Shown here piece after piece: positions 1 through 5,194 of a DNA stretch of 5,194 bases. Positions within the stretch are counted from its first letter, which is position 1; each line of letters starts with the position of its first letter. Source of the DNA: Betaproteobacteria bacterium UBA6904 (GTDB lineage Bacteria > Pseudomonadota > Gammaproteobacteria > Burkholderiales > SG8-39); contig DKBI01000303.1 in assembly GCA_002451175.1 (NCBI GenBank), forward strand, positions 3,848 to 9,041. Direction: 5' to 3'. The notes beneath the pieces were generated by a model. The model did no database searches. It was given only the letters and a program-made list of their open reading frames with translations, and was not told the DNA's origin. The position numbers were made by a program, and so were the translations under genes.

Positions 1-481
1 CGCCGTCGGTGACGACGATGACGCCGACGTCGCGGTTCGGCCAGTTCCGCAACACCGAGGCGATGCGCCCGCGGTCGTCGGCGCTGATGAACAGTCCCCG
101 CGGGCGCTGGAAGATGTGCCCGAAGCGCTGGCAGGCGAGGCCCACGGTGGGCGTGTAGATGAGCGGCATGATCTCGTCGGGATTCTCGGCCACGACGCGG
201 AAGAACAGCGCCTCGTTGCGGTCGTGCAGCGCGTTCAGATCGACGTACTTCTCCAGGTCGCTCGGCAGGCCGCGCAGGTGCTCGAGAATGCGGCGCATCT
301 GCTGGTCCTGGTTGACCACGCAGGGCGGCAGCAGGCCCTGCAGGCCGAGGGCGCGGCGCTCGGCTTGCGTGAACGCCGTGCCCTTGTTCAACAGCGGATC
401 GCGCAGCAGCGCGATGCCCGAGGGCAATTGCGATTGGACGCTGCGCCCGTTGCGCGCGCCGCGCGGGGATTTCCTGGCCAT
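1..481 (-). CDS. maeA: NAD-type malic enzyme, N-terminal part (3' end cut by window edge)
   Basis: Malic enzyme oxidatively decarboxylates L-malate to pyruvate and CO2 in the cytoplasm, reducing NAD(P). The 160 residues visible cover the N-terminal malic domain. They include the family signature LLNKGTAF (residues 30-37), an LGLQGLLPP segment (45-53), the IYTPTVG motif (108-114) whose Tyr109 corresponds to the catalytic tyrosine of the family, a GLFIS segment (129-133), and IVVTDG at the cut edge, where the family continues into the ER-GLGD motif. The ATG at 481 is chosen because a good GGAGG site lies 6 nt upstream and the conserved domain begins about 20 residues in. The match is to the long single-domain type (about 540-560 aa, E. 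coli MaeA/SfcA-like), not to the MaeB type with a phosphotransacetylase-like tail. Cofactor preference cannot be told because the Rossmann domain is outside the window. It is divergent from the glycosyltransferase operon and probably functionally unrelated to it. Confidence 0.95.
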   Translation of the reverse strand, partial: MARKSPRGARNGRSVQSQLPSGIALLRDPLLNKGTAFTQAERRALGLQGLLPPCVVNQDQQMRRILEHLRGLPSDLEKYVDLNALHDRNEALFFRVVAENPDEIMPLIYTPTVGLACQRFGHIFQRPRGLFISADDRGRIASVLRNWPNRDVGVIVVTDG

Positions 482-487
482 GAGGGT

Positions 488-492
488 CCTCC
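488..492 (-). promoter_or_regulatory. Ribosome binding site of the malic enzyme gene
   Basis: The minus strand reads GGAGG here, 6 nt before the ATG at 481. It is the best Shine-Dalgarno match near any start in the window and fixes the start of the malic enzyme. The plus-strand genes have only weak sites. Confidence 0.75.
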
Positions 493-514
493 AGAGTGGT
501 TGCCCATCATGCCG

Positions 515-526
515 CGTCGCGCGACG
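515..526. repeat. 12-bp perfect palindrome in the divergent intergenic region
   Basis: The sequence CGTCGCGCGACG is its own reverse complement. It lies 34 bp upstream of the malic enzyme start, where a regulator could bind or where the mRNA leader could form a short hairpin. In DNA this rich in G+C such a palindrome can arise by chance, and no second copy was seen, so an operator role is only a possibility. Confidence 0.3.
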
Positions 527-588
527 ACGGGATTGACTCGCATCAAGAGGCGTATTCGCGGCGCGGCGCGCGGCTGGTCCGGAGGGCG

Positions 589-597
589 TGGGATAAT
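589..597 (+). promoter_or_regulatory. Candidate extended -10 promoter for the glycosyltransferase operon
   Basis: The sequence TGGGATAAT matches the extended -10 consensus TGnTATAAT with one mismatch in the hexamer. No convincing -35 hexamer lies 16-18 nt upstream, where the sequence is a run of G and C, as is tolerated at extended -10 promoters. Transcription would start near 604, giving a leader of roughly 35 nt before the GTG at 640. It is one of the few A/T-rich hexamers in the gap, which supports the call. This is inference from sequence only. Confidence 0.5.
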
Positions 598-639
598 GCG
601 GGCGCCGCCCTGCAAACCGATGCGTTCCCTCTCGAGCGA

Positions 640-1380
640 GTGACCTCCGCACTGCCCCTGTCGGTGGTCGTGCCGGTGCGCAACGAGGAGGCGAACATCC
701 TGCCGCTGCTCGCGGAAATCCAGGCCGCGCTCGAAGCGCGCGGCGATTTCGAGGTGATCTACGTCGACGACGGGAGCACCGACCGCTCGGCGGAGGTGCT
801 GCGCGAAGCCATGGAGCGCTATCCGCGCTTGCGCGTACTGACCCACGCCCGAAGCTGCGGACAGAGCGCGGCCTTGTGGAGCGGCCTGCGGGCCGCGCGC
901 GGCGAGTGGATCGCCACGCTGGACGGCGACGGCCAGAACGACCCGGCGGACCTGCCGAAACTGCTCGCCGCCCGAGACGATCCGGCGCGCGCCGGGGAAG
1001 TGCGTCTCATCTGCGGGTACCGCAAGTCGCGGCGCGATACCTGGCTCAAGCGCCTGTCGTCGCGGATCGCCAACGGCGTGCGCTCGCGCCTGCTCGGCGA
1101 CGCGACGCCGGACACCGGCTGCGGCCTCAAGCTCATCCAGCGGGCGGTCGGCCTCGAGCTGCCGTTCTTCGATCACATGCACCGCTTTCTGCCGGCGCTG
1201 GTGCAGCGCGCAGGCGGCGCCACGGTGTCCGTCGAGGTCCACCACCGGCCCCGCACGCGCGGCCAGTCGAACTACGGCTTGCACAATCGCCTCTGGGTCG
1301 GCATCGTCGATCTCGTCGGCGTGCTTTGGCTGCAGCGGCGCATGAAGCGGCCGCTGACCGTCGAGCGGCCGCGCCCGTGA
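640..1380 (+). CDS. Family 2 glycosyltransferase, polyprenyl-phosphate sugar synthase type (DPM1-like)
   Basis: This is a 246-aa GT-A fold enzyme of the DPM1/ArnC-like branch of family GT2. Such enzymes transfer a sugar from a nucleotide donor to undecaprenyl (or dolichyl) phosphate at the inner face of the cytoplasmic membrane. Visible motifs are the N-terminal strand SVVVPVRNEE (residues 8-17), the nucleotide-binding DDGSTD (43-48), the metal-binding DGDGQ (95-99) followed by NDP (100-102), the DTGCGLKLIQR segment (158-168), and HRFLPALVQR (181-190), typical of this branch. The C-terminus (about 218-240) has one hydrophobic or amphipathic stretch followed by basic residues. It lacks the two clear transmembrane helices of ArnC, so membrane association is probably peripheral. 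The GTG at 640 is chosen because the domain begins eight residues later and the -10 candidate lies upstream. The in-frame GTG at 496 would add 48 non-conserved residues and overlap the malic enzyme leader. Its ribosome binding site is weak. The stop overlaps the next start by 4 nt. The sugar is unknown. Confidence 0.93.
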   Translation: MTSALPLSVVVPVRNEEANILPLLAEIQAALEARGDFEVIYVDDGSTDRSAEVLREAMERYPRLRVLTHARSCGQSAALWSGLRAARGEWIATLDGDGQNDPADLPKLLAARDDPARAGEVRLICGYRKSRRDTWLKRLSSRIANGVRSRLLGDATPDTGCGLKLIQRAVGLELPFFDHMHRFLPALVQRAGGATVSVEVHHRPRTRGQSNYGLHNRLWVGIVDLVGVLWLQRRMKRPLTVERPRP

Positions 1381-2093
1381 AAGCGCGCGCCTACGCCTCG
1401 GGCATCGCCCTGATGGCGACGCTCGTCGGCGTCGGTTTCCTCGTCGAGGGCGGTTGGCTCGGCGAATGGCTGAGCGCGGAATGGATCGATCACGCGGTGC
1501 GCAATCGCGGGGTGAGCGGCGAACTGCTGTTCGTCGGCGTGGCGGCGGTCGCGACGGCGATCGCGGTGCCGAGGCACGTCGTGAGCTTCCTTGGCGGATA
1601 TGCGTTCGGCGTCGCTTTCGGCACGCTGTTGGCGCTGGCGGCGACCGAGATCGGCTGCGGCCTGACGTTTTTCTATGCGCGCTTCGTCGGCCGGCCGCTC
1701 GTCAGCGCCCGCTGGGCGGCGCGTGCGCGGCGCGTCGAGGACTTCATCGCCGCGCATCCGTTCTCGATGACCTTGCTCATCCGCCTCCTGCCAGTCGGCA
1801 ACAACTTCGTGACCAACCTCGCGGCTGGCGTGACGCGGGTTCCCGCAACGCCGTTCCTTGGCGGCTCGCTGGTCGGCTATGTGCCGCAGACGCTGGTGTT
1901 TGCGCTGGCGGGCAGCGGCGTGGAGCTTGGAGCCGGCCTGCGCATCGCCATTGCGGTGTTGCTTTTCGTCATTTCCGGGGTGATCGGCACGGCGCTCTAC
2001 CGCAAGGTCCGCCACGGGAAATCCCTGGGCGAGGACGTCGACGCGGTGCTCGAGGAAACGGGCACGGCCGAATCGACCGGCGGGCCGGGATGA
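1377..2093 (+). CDS. VTT-domain (TVP38/TMEM64, DedA superfamily) membrane protein
   Basis: This is a 238-aa integral inner-membrane protein with the VTT (SNARE-associated Golgi) fold. It has an N-terminal transmembrane helix (about 8-26), a second hydrophobic stretch (48-65), a glycine-rich re-entrant region with the FLGGYAFG motif (71-78), then TEIGCG (90-95) and FFYARFVGR (98-106). Later come RLLPVGNNFVTNLAAG (136-151) and GYVPQTLVFALAGSG (167-181), the arginine/proline signature and second re-entrant hairpin of the family, a last helix (187-206), and a charged, acidic tail (208-238) probably in the cytoplasm. DedA-superfamily members are known to move undecaprenyl phosphate across the bacterial membrane, and eukaryotic relatives scramble phospholipids. 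The exact role of TVP38-type members is mostly unassigned. The GTG start lies within a GTGA overlap with the upstream stop, and its own stop lies within an ATGA overlap with the next gene, so it is translationally coupled on both sides. A role in moving the lipid carrier is inferred from this position. Confidence 0.92.
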   Translation: MKARAYASGIALMATLVGVGFLVEGGWLGEWLSAEWIDHAVRNRGVSGELLFVGVAAVATAIAVPRHVVSFLGGYAFGVAFGTLLALAATEIGCGLTFFYARFVGRPLVSARWAARARRVEDFIAAHPFSMTLLIRLLPVGNNFVTNLAAGVTRVPATPFLGGSLVGYVPQTLVFALAGSGVELGAGLRIAIAVLLFVISGVIGTALYRKVRHGKSLGEDVDAVLEETGTAESTGGPG

Positions 2094-3703
2094 ATTCCTC
2101 ACTGCTGCGCGATCGCTGGTTTGCGGCCCTGCTCATCGCCTGGGCCGGGCTCGCCGCGGCCTCGATCGGCCTGCGCCCGTTGTGGCCCGTCGACGAGACC
2201 CGGTACGTCAGCGTGGCGTGGGAGATGTGGCTGCGCGGGGATTTTCTCGTTCCCCACATCAACGGCGAGCCTTACAGCCACAAGCCGCCGCTGCTCTTCT
2301 GGCTCATCCATCTTGGATGGGCCGTCTTCGGCGTGAACGACTGGTGGCCACGGCTGGTGGCGCCGCTCTGCGCGCTCGGCACGTTGCTCCTGCAACACCG
2401 CCTCGCGCAGCAGCTCTGGCCCGGCGAGCCGCGCGTCGCGCAGTTCGCCGGCTGGGTGCTCTCCGGCACGCTGCTCTTCGCCGCGATGGTGACGCTGACG
2501 ATGTTCGATCTGCTCCTCGCGGTCTCGGCCCTCGTGGGAATGATCGGCATCGTGCTCGCGGCGCGTGAAGGTCGCCGCGCAGGCTGGCTCTGGCTCGGCG
2601 CGGGGATCGGCCTCGGCGTCCTCGCCAAGGGACCGGTCATCCTGTTGCATTTGCTGCCGGTCGCGGTCGTCGCGCCCTGGTGGAGTTCCAGGGCGCGATC
2701 GGCGCCGGGCCGCTGGTATCTCGGCGTGCTGGGCGCCTTGCTGCTGGGCGCTGCGCTGGCGCTGCTCTGGGCGATTCCGGCGGGATATTTCGGCGGGGAA
2801 ACCTACCGGCGCGCGATTTTCTGGGGACAGACGGCAGGGCGTGTCGCCGAGTCGTTCGCGCACCGCGCTCCCTGGTGGTACTACGCGCCGCTGCTGCCGG
2901 CGCTGCTGTTCCCTTGGCTCGTCTGGCCGGCGCTCTGGCGCGGGTTGCGCGCGGCAAGGCCGGAATTCGCCGAGGGCGGCCGCTTCGTCGCGGCGTGGCT
3001 GGTGCTCACCGTGCTGGGGTTTTCGCTGGTGAGCGGCAAGCAGGCCAAGTATCTCGTGCCGATGCTGCCGGCGTTCGCGCTGGTCGCCGGGTTTGCGTTG
3101 AGCCGCCTGACGGACCGGCCGCGCGTGTGGGAGATCCTGTTGCCGGCGGGTGGTTTCCTCGCGCTACCCGCAGGGCTGCTCTACGCGAGAACCCATCCGG
3201 CGGCACTCGATCTCCCGCAGTGGACGTCGGGACTGCCCGTTTGGCCGATTGCCGTGGCGGCCTTGGCGCCGCTCGTGCTTCTGGCGTTCGCCCGACGCGC
3301 GATTCTCGTGCAGACGCGGGCGCTGGCCTTCGGGACGCTGGGCGCGCTCGTCGTGATTCTGGCGGGCATCATTCCGGCCATCGCGCCCTATGCCGATCCC
3401 GGACCCACCGCCGAGCACATCGCGGCGCTGCAGCGCGAGGGAACGCCGCTCGCGCATCTGGGGAAGTATCACGCGCAGTACAACTTCGCCGGCCGCCTCC
3501 GGGAGCCGATCGAGATCCTCGACGGCCCGGAACTCCCGGAGTGGGTGAGGGCGCATCCGCGCGGGCAGGTCATCACGATCGAGCGCCAGCGCCACGCGGA
3601 CGGCGAGGCCGGTCCGGTGTATCAGGCGCACTTTCGCGGCGCCTGGGTGCAGATCTGGCGCGGGCAGGCGCTCGTCTCGGCAAGGGGCCAGGCGTCGCGC
3701 TGA
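2090..3703 (+). CDS. ArnT/PMT-like polyprenyl-phosphate-sugar glycosyltransferase (GT39/GT83 type)
   Basis: This is a 537-aa multi-pass inner-membrane GT-C enzyme that should take a sugar from undecaprenyl phosphate and add it to an acceptor at the periplasmic face, as ArnT does with aminoarabinose and lipid A. After the first helix (about 11-30) the periplasmic loop carries PVDETRY (33-39), whose Asp35 aligns with the essential acidic residue of the family, then VPHINGEPY (54-62) and HKPPLLFWL (64-72). Asp140 in TMFD is in the place of the second-loop acidic residue, LAKGP (178-182) is conserved, HRAPWWYY (258-265) is the late-loop motif, and SGKQAKYLVPMLPAFAL (315-331) is a strong family signature. 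About a dozen hydrophobic segments are visible, followed by a soluble C-terminal region (about 433-537), probably periplasmic as in ArnT. The ATG overlaps the upstream stop by 4 nt. The acceptor and sugar cannot be told. The residue before the family Lys65 is His, where many ArnT-like proteins have an acidic residue. Confidence 0.92.
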   Translation: MNSSLLRDRWFAALLIAWAGLAAASIGLRPLWPVDETRYVSVAWEMWLRGDFLVPHINGEPYSHKPPLLFWLIHLGWAVFGVNDWWPRLVAPLCALGTLLLQHRLAQQLWPGEPRVAQFAGWVLSGTLLFAAMVTLTMFDLLLAVSALVGMIGIVLAAREGRRAGWLWLGAGIGLGVLAKGPVILLHLLPVAVVAPWWSSRARSAPGRWYLGVLGALLLGAALALLWAIPAGYFGGETYRRAIFWGQTAGRVAESFAHRAPWWYYAPLLPALLFPWLVWPALWRGLRAARPEFAEGGRFVAAWLVLTVLGFSLVSGKQAKYLVPMLPAFALVAGFALSRLTDRPRVWEILLPAGGFLALPAGLLYARTHPAALDLPQWTSGLPVWPIAVAALAPLVLLAFARRAILVQTRALAFGTLGALVVILAGIIPAIAPYADPGPTAEHIAALQREGTPLAHLGKYHAQYNFAGRLREPIEILDGPELPEWVRAHPRGQVITIERQRHADGEAGPVYQAHFRGAWVQIWRGQALVSARGQASR

Positions 3704-3727
3704 CCCGGCCCGCGCTTCGGCGTCAGC
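3699..3727. terminator. Possible bidirectional hairpin at convergent gene ends
   Basis: GCTGAC (3699-3704) and GTCAGC (3722-3727) form a perfect 6-bp stem, extended inward by CCG/CGG (3705-3707 with 3718-3720) past one bulged C (3721), around a 10-nt loop. The TGA stop of the plus-strand gene is in the left arm and the TGA stop of the minus-strand gene is in the right arm. There is no T-tract on either side, so it is not a classical intrinsic terminator. It could slow polymerase or protect mRNA 3' ends. The stem is short, so chance is possible. Confidence 0.4.
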
Positions 3728-4601
3728 CCGCGCGGATGCGGTCGTAATAGCGGGCGCGATAGAGCAGACGAGGGGCGTCCGGCCGGTCGCGAAAGGCGCT
3801 GCGCGTGTGCAGGACGTTGTTGCAGATCACACCCATCCCGGATTCGAGACGCATGCGCAGCGCATAGGCGGCCTCGCCCTCCAGTCGCTGCGACAGAAAC
3901 CGGACCGCCGCCGTCGTCGCGGAATCGCTGGCCCAGGTGATGTTCGTCGCGCGCGCGGTGTATCGCATGTGCAGCGCGCCGTCGGTCGCGTCGAAGGAGA
4001 ACACGGGGCCGCTCTGCGCCGGGCGCTCGATCGTGCCGTCCGGCGCTGTGCGCGCGGGGATCGTCATGGCGCCCGGCCGCATCAAGGCCCGCAAACCCTC
4101 CGGGTCGGCATCGCGGAGCTGCAGGTAGAGCAATTCGTGATCGAGCAGCATCGTCTCGCCGCCCTCGGCGGCAGGCCGCACGCAATGCAGGATGAAGGCG
4201 CGGATGCATCGCTCCGGCGCGTTGTAGTAGCCATCGGTATGCCAGCCGATCGGCCGGTTCGTGTAGGGGATGAATTCTCCCCGCTGCATGCCCTCGCGCA
4301 CCGCAACGCTCGAGATGCCGTCCTCGTCCGCCAGCCAGTTGGCGTCCATCCGGTGCAGGCCGAACTGCCGCCCGAGCGCCGCCGGGATCGCGCGGTCCTC
4401 TTCGCTTCCGCAGCGACTCGCGTAGACCGCCATGTTTGCGCGTCGCACGCGCTCGGCGAGGGCGGATTTTTCTGCGTCCGAGAGCTTCCGGGGGTCGCGG
4501 ACTTCGACGATCAATTCGCCGGCGCGTGCCGGATACGCCGCCAGCTTGCCCGCGCGCCATCGGGAATAATCGCCCGCGAACGCTGCGAAGGGCGCAGGCA
4601 A
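3723..4601 (-). CDS. TauD/TfdA-family Fe(II)/2-oxoglutarate-dependent dioxygenase
   Basis: Members couple oxidative decarboxylation of 2-oxoglutarate to hydroxylation of a small molecule in the cytoplasm, often releasing sulfite, an amine or another leaving group. With the start used here (292 aa) the iron ligands are His121 and Asp123 in GWHTDGYYN (119-127) and His265 in NNVLHTR (261-267). Arg278 in APRLLYR (276-282) is placed to bind the 2-oxoglutarate carboxylate. All core residues are present and the length fits the family. The region RQFGLHRMDANWL (78-90) followed by an SSVAV stretch (97-101) does not point me to a named subfamily, so the substrate is unknown. The start is uncertain: no ATG is available before residue 57. 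TTG at 4601 is chosen as the nearest plausible start after the upstream stop at 4616-4618. CTG at 4619, overlapping that stop as CTGA and adding six residues, is the alternative. It probably forms one transcript with the upstream helical protein gene and ends tail-to-tail with the ArnT-like gene. Confidence 0.88.
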   Translation of the reverse strand: MPAPFAAFAGDYSRWRAGKLAAYPARAGELIVEVRDPRKLSDAEKSALAERVRRANMAVYASRCGSEEDRAIPAALGRQFGLHRMDANWLADEDGISSVAVREGMQRGEFIPYTNRPIGWHTDGYYNAPERCIRAFILHCVRPAAEGGETMLLDHELLYLQLRDADPEGLRALMRPGAMTIPARTAPDGTIERPAQSGPVFSFDATDGALHMRYTARATNITWASDSATTAAVRFLSQRLEGEAAYALRMRLESGMGVICNNVLHTRSAFRDRPDAPRLLYRARYYDRIRAG

Positions 4602-4615
4602 GGCCGAGCCCGAGG

Positions 4616-5194
4616 TCAGTCGCCGGCGATCTGCGCGCGCCGCGATCCGGAGGTCTTCGGCGACAGCAGCCCGTCCACGGTCTTCTTCAGCATGCCAAGC
4701 GCTTCCGGGGCGTCGATGTCCATGATGCGGTCCGCGACCCAGGGCTGATCCGATTCGACCATGAGCTCGCGCACGGCGAGGCCCAGGCAGCGCAGCAGCG
4801 GGAAGCTCGGCTGCTCGGGCGGGCATTCGAACGTCGCGTAGTCGGCGCTGCGGCGGTTGATGAAGTCGATGAAATTGGCCCGATAGTCGAAGTCCTTCTC
4901 GCCGCCCATCTTGCGGATGTTTTCCTCCACCAGTTCCGCCAGCCGCTGGCCGGTCGCCTGCACGAGCGCCGCGCGATCGGACTCCGGCAGGCGTCCGTAG
5001 ACCATGCGATCGCTCATGTGAAGAAGGAATACCGCCACCTCGCCGAGGATGCGCACGCCGCGCTCCAGCGTGACGATGTCGCAATCGAACTTCGACAGAT
5101 TGTTCACGATCTCGTCGGCGAGGCGCCAGATCGTCGAGGCGAGCACGCTCGCCACCTCGGTCTGCGAGCGGCCGCCGGCGTTCTTGAACCAGAC
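4616..5194 (-). CDS. Unrecognised mainly helical protein, 5' end beyond window edge
   Basis: I do not recognise this family. The frame is open from the right edge for 192 residues to TGA at 4616-4618. Counting from the edge, it begins with VWFKNAGGRSQTEV (1-14), followed by amphipathic stretches that look helical: ASVLASTIWRLADEIVNNL (15-33), LERGVRILGEVAVFLLHM (43-60), ALVQATGQRLAELVEENIRK (76-95), a DFDYRANFIDFINRR segment (101-115), LLRCLGLAVRELM (133-145), and a short tail rich in Lys and Arg. There is no signal peptide or transmembrane segment in the visible part. It has a single His (59) and three Cys (38, 124, 136), so a canonical hemerythrin-type metal site is unlikely. A GTG at 5155 could start a 179-aa version, but the 13 codons before it read like coding sequence, so the true start is probably outside the window. 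Composition is normal and it lies 14 nt upstream of the dioxygenase gene, suggesting co-translation and a shared process. Confidence 0.8.
   Translation of the reverse strand, partial: VWFKNAGGRSQTEVASVLASTIWRLADEIVNNLSKFDCDIVTLERGVRILGEVAVFLLHMSDRMVYGRLPESDRAALVQATGQRLAELVEENIRKMGGEKDFDYRANFIDFINRRSADYATFECPPEQPSFPLLRCLGLAVRELMVESDQPWVADRIMDIDAPEALGMLKKTVDGLLSPKTSGSRRAQIAGD

Noticed and set aside
533..558. TTGACT with TATTCG as a second rightward promoter
   Set aside because: The spacer is only 14 nt and the -10 match is poor, so the combination is not credible.
496..639. Longer form of the GT2 glycosyltransferase from GTG at 496
   Set aside because: It would add 48 residues without similarity to the GT-A fold and would start upstream of the likely promoter, within the leader of the divergent malic enzyme gene.
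388..1284. Long minus-strand open frame opposite the glycosyltransferase
   Set aside because: It is Arg/Ala/Gln-rich with no recognisable motifs and lies opposite a gene with clear GT2 motifs; long antisense frames are expected in high-G+C DNA. It also crosses the malic enzyme start and the promoter gap.
876..1376. Upstream extension of the VTT protein frame through the glycosyltransferase gene
   Set aside because: The extension is low-complexity Arg/Pro/Ala sequence with no family match; the VTT family begins at the GTG at 1377, which overlaps the upstream stop in the usual operon manner.
1454..2089. Upstream extension of the ArnT-like frame through the VTT gene
   Set aside because: The residues are Arg-rich and unlike any transmembrane N-terminus; the ATG at 2090 directly precedes the first hydrophobic helix and the catalytic loop.
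2680..3747. 355-codon plus-strand frame inside the ArnT-like gene
   Set aside because: It is a shadow frame, rich in Arg, Gly and Ala, without motifs, fully overlapping a gene whose signatures continue to its end.
3807..4748. Plus-strand frame opposite the dioxygenase and helical protein genes
   Set aside because: The opposite strand carries all iron-binding residues of a TauD-type dioxygenase, so this frame is a shadow with no recognisable domain.

Overview
The window is about 70% G+C by eye and densely coding. It has short intergenic gaps, 4-nt gene overlaps and frequent GTG starts. Together with a malic enzyme of the large (about 540-560 aa) bacterial type and an ArnT-like lipid glycosyltransferase, this suggests a Gram-negative proteobacterium. 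A betaproteobacterium is my best guess, but it rests on general style and not on a marker gene.

Layout from left to right: (1) the 5' part of a malic enzyme gene on the minus strand, cut by the left edge; (2) a 158-bp divergent intergenic region with an extended -10 promoter candidate pointing right and a 12-bp perfect palindrome; (3) a three-gene plus-strand operon joined by 4-nt stop/start overlaps: a family 2 polyprenyl-phosphate-type glycosyltransferase, a VTT/TVP38-TMEM64 (DedA superfamily) membrane protein, and an ArnT/PMT-like (GT39/GT83 type) multi-pass membrane glycosyltransferase; (4) a 19-bp convergent gap in which the two opposing stop codons sit in the two arms of an imperfect hairpin; (5) a minus-strand pair: a TauD/TfdA-type Fe(II)/2-oxoglutarate dioxygenase and, immediately upstream of it, an unrecognised helical protein that runs off the right edge.

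Functional reading: the plus-strand operon looks like a complete pathway for making and using a lipid-linked sugar. The cytoplasmic GT2 would load a sugar on undecaprenyl phosphate and the ArnT-like enzyme would transfer it to an envelope acceptor (lipid A or another lipid or glycan) on the periplasmic side. The VTT protein lies between them in gene order and is a plausible, unproven candidate for the trans-bilayer step or for carrier recycling. The minus-strand pair looks like a small transcription unit in which a helical protein of unknown role is made together with a dioxygenase of unknown substrate. No RNA genes, mobile elements, CRISPR arrays or long repeats were seen.
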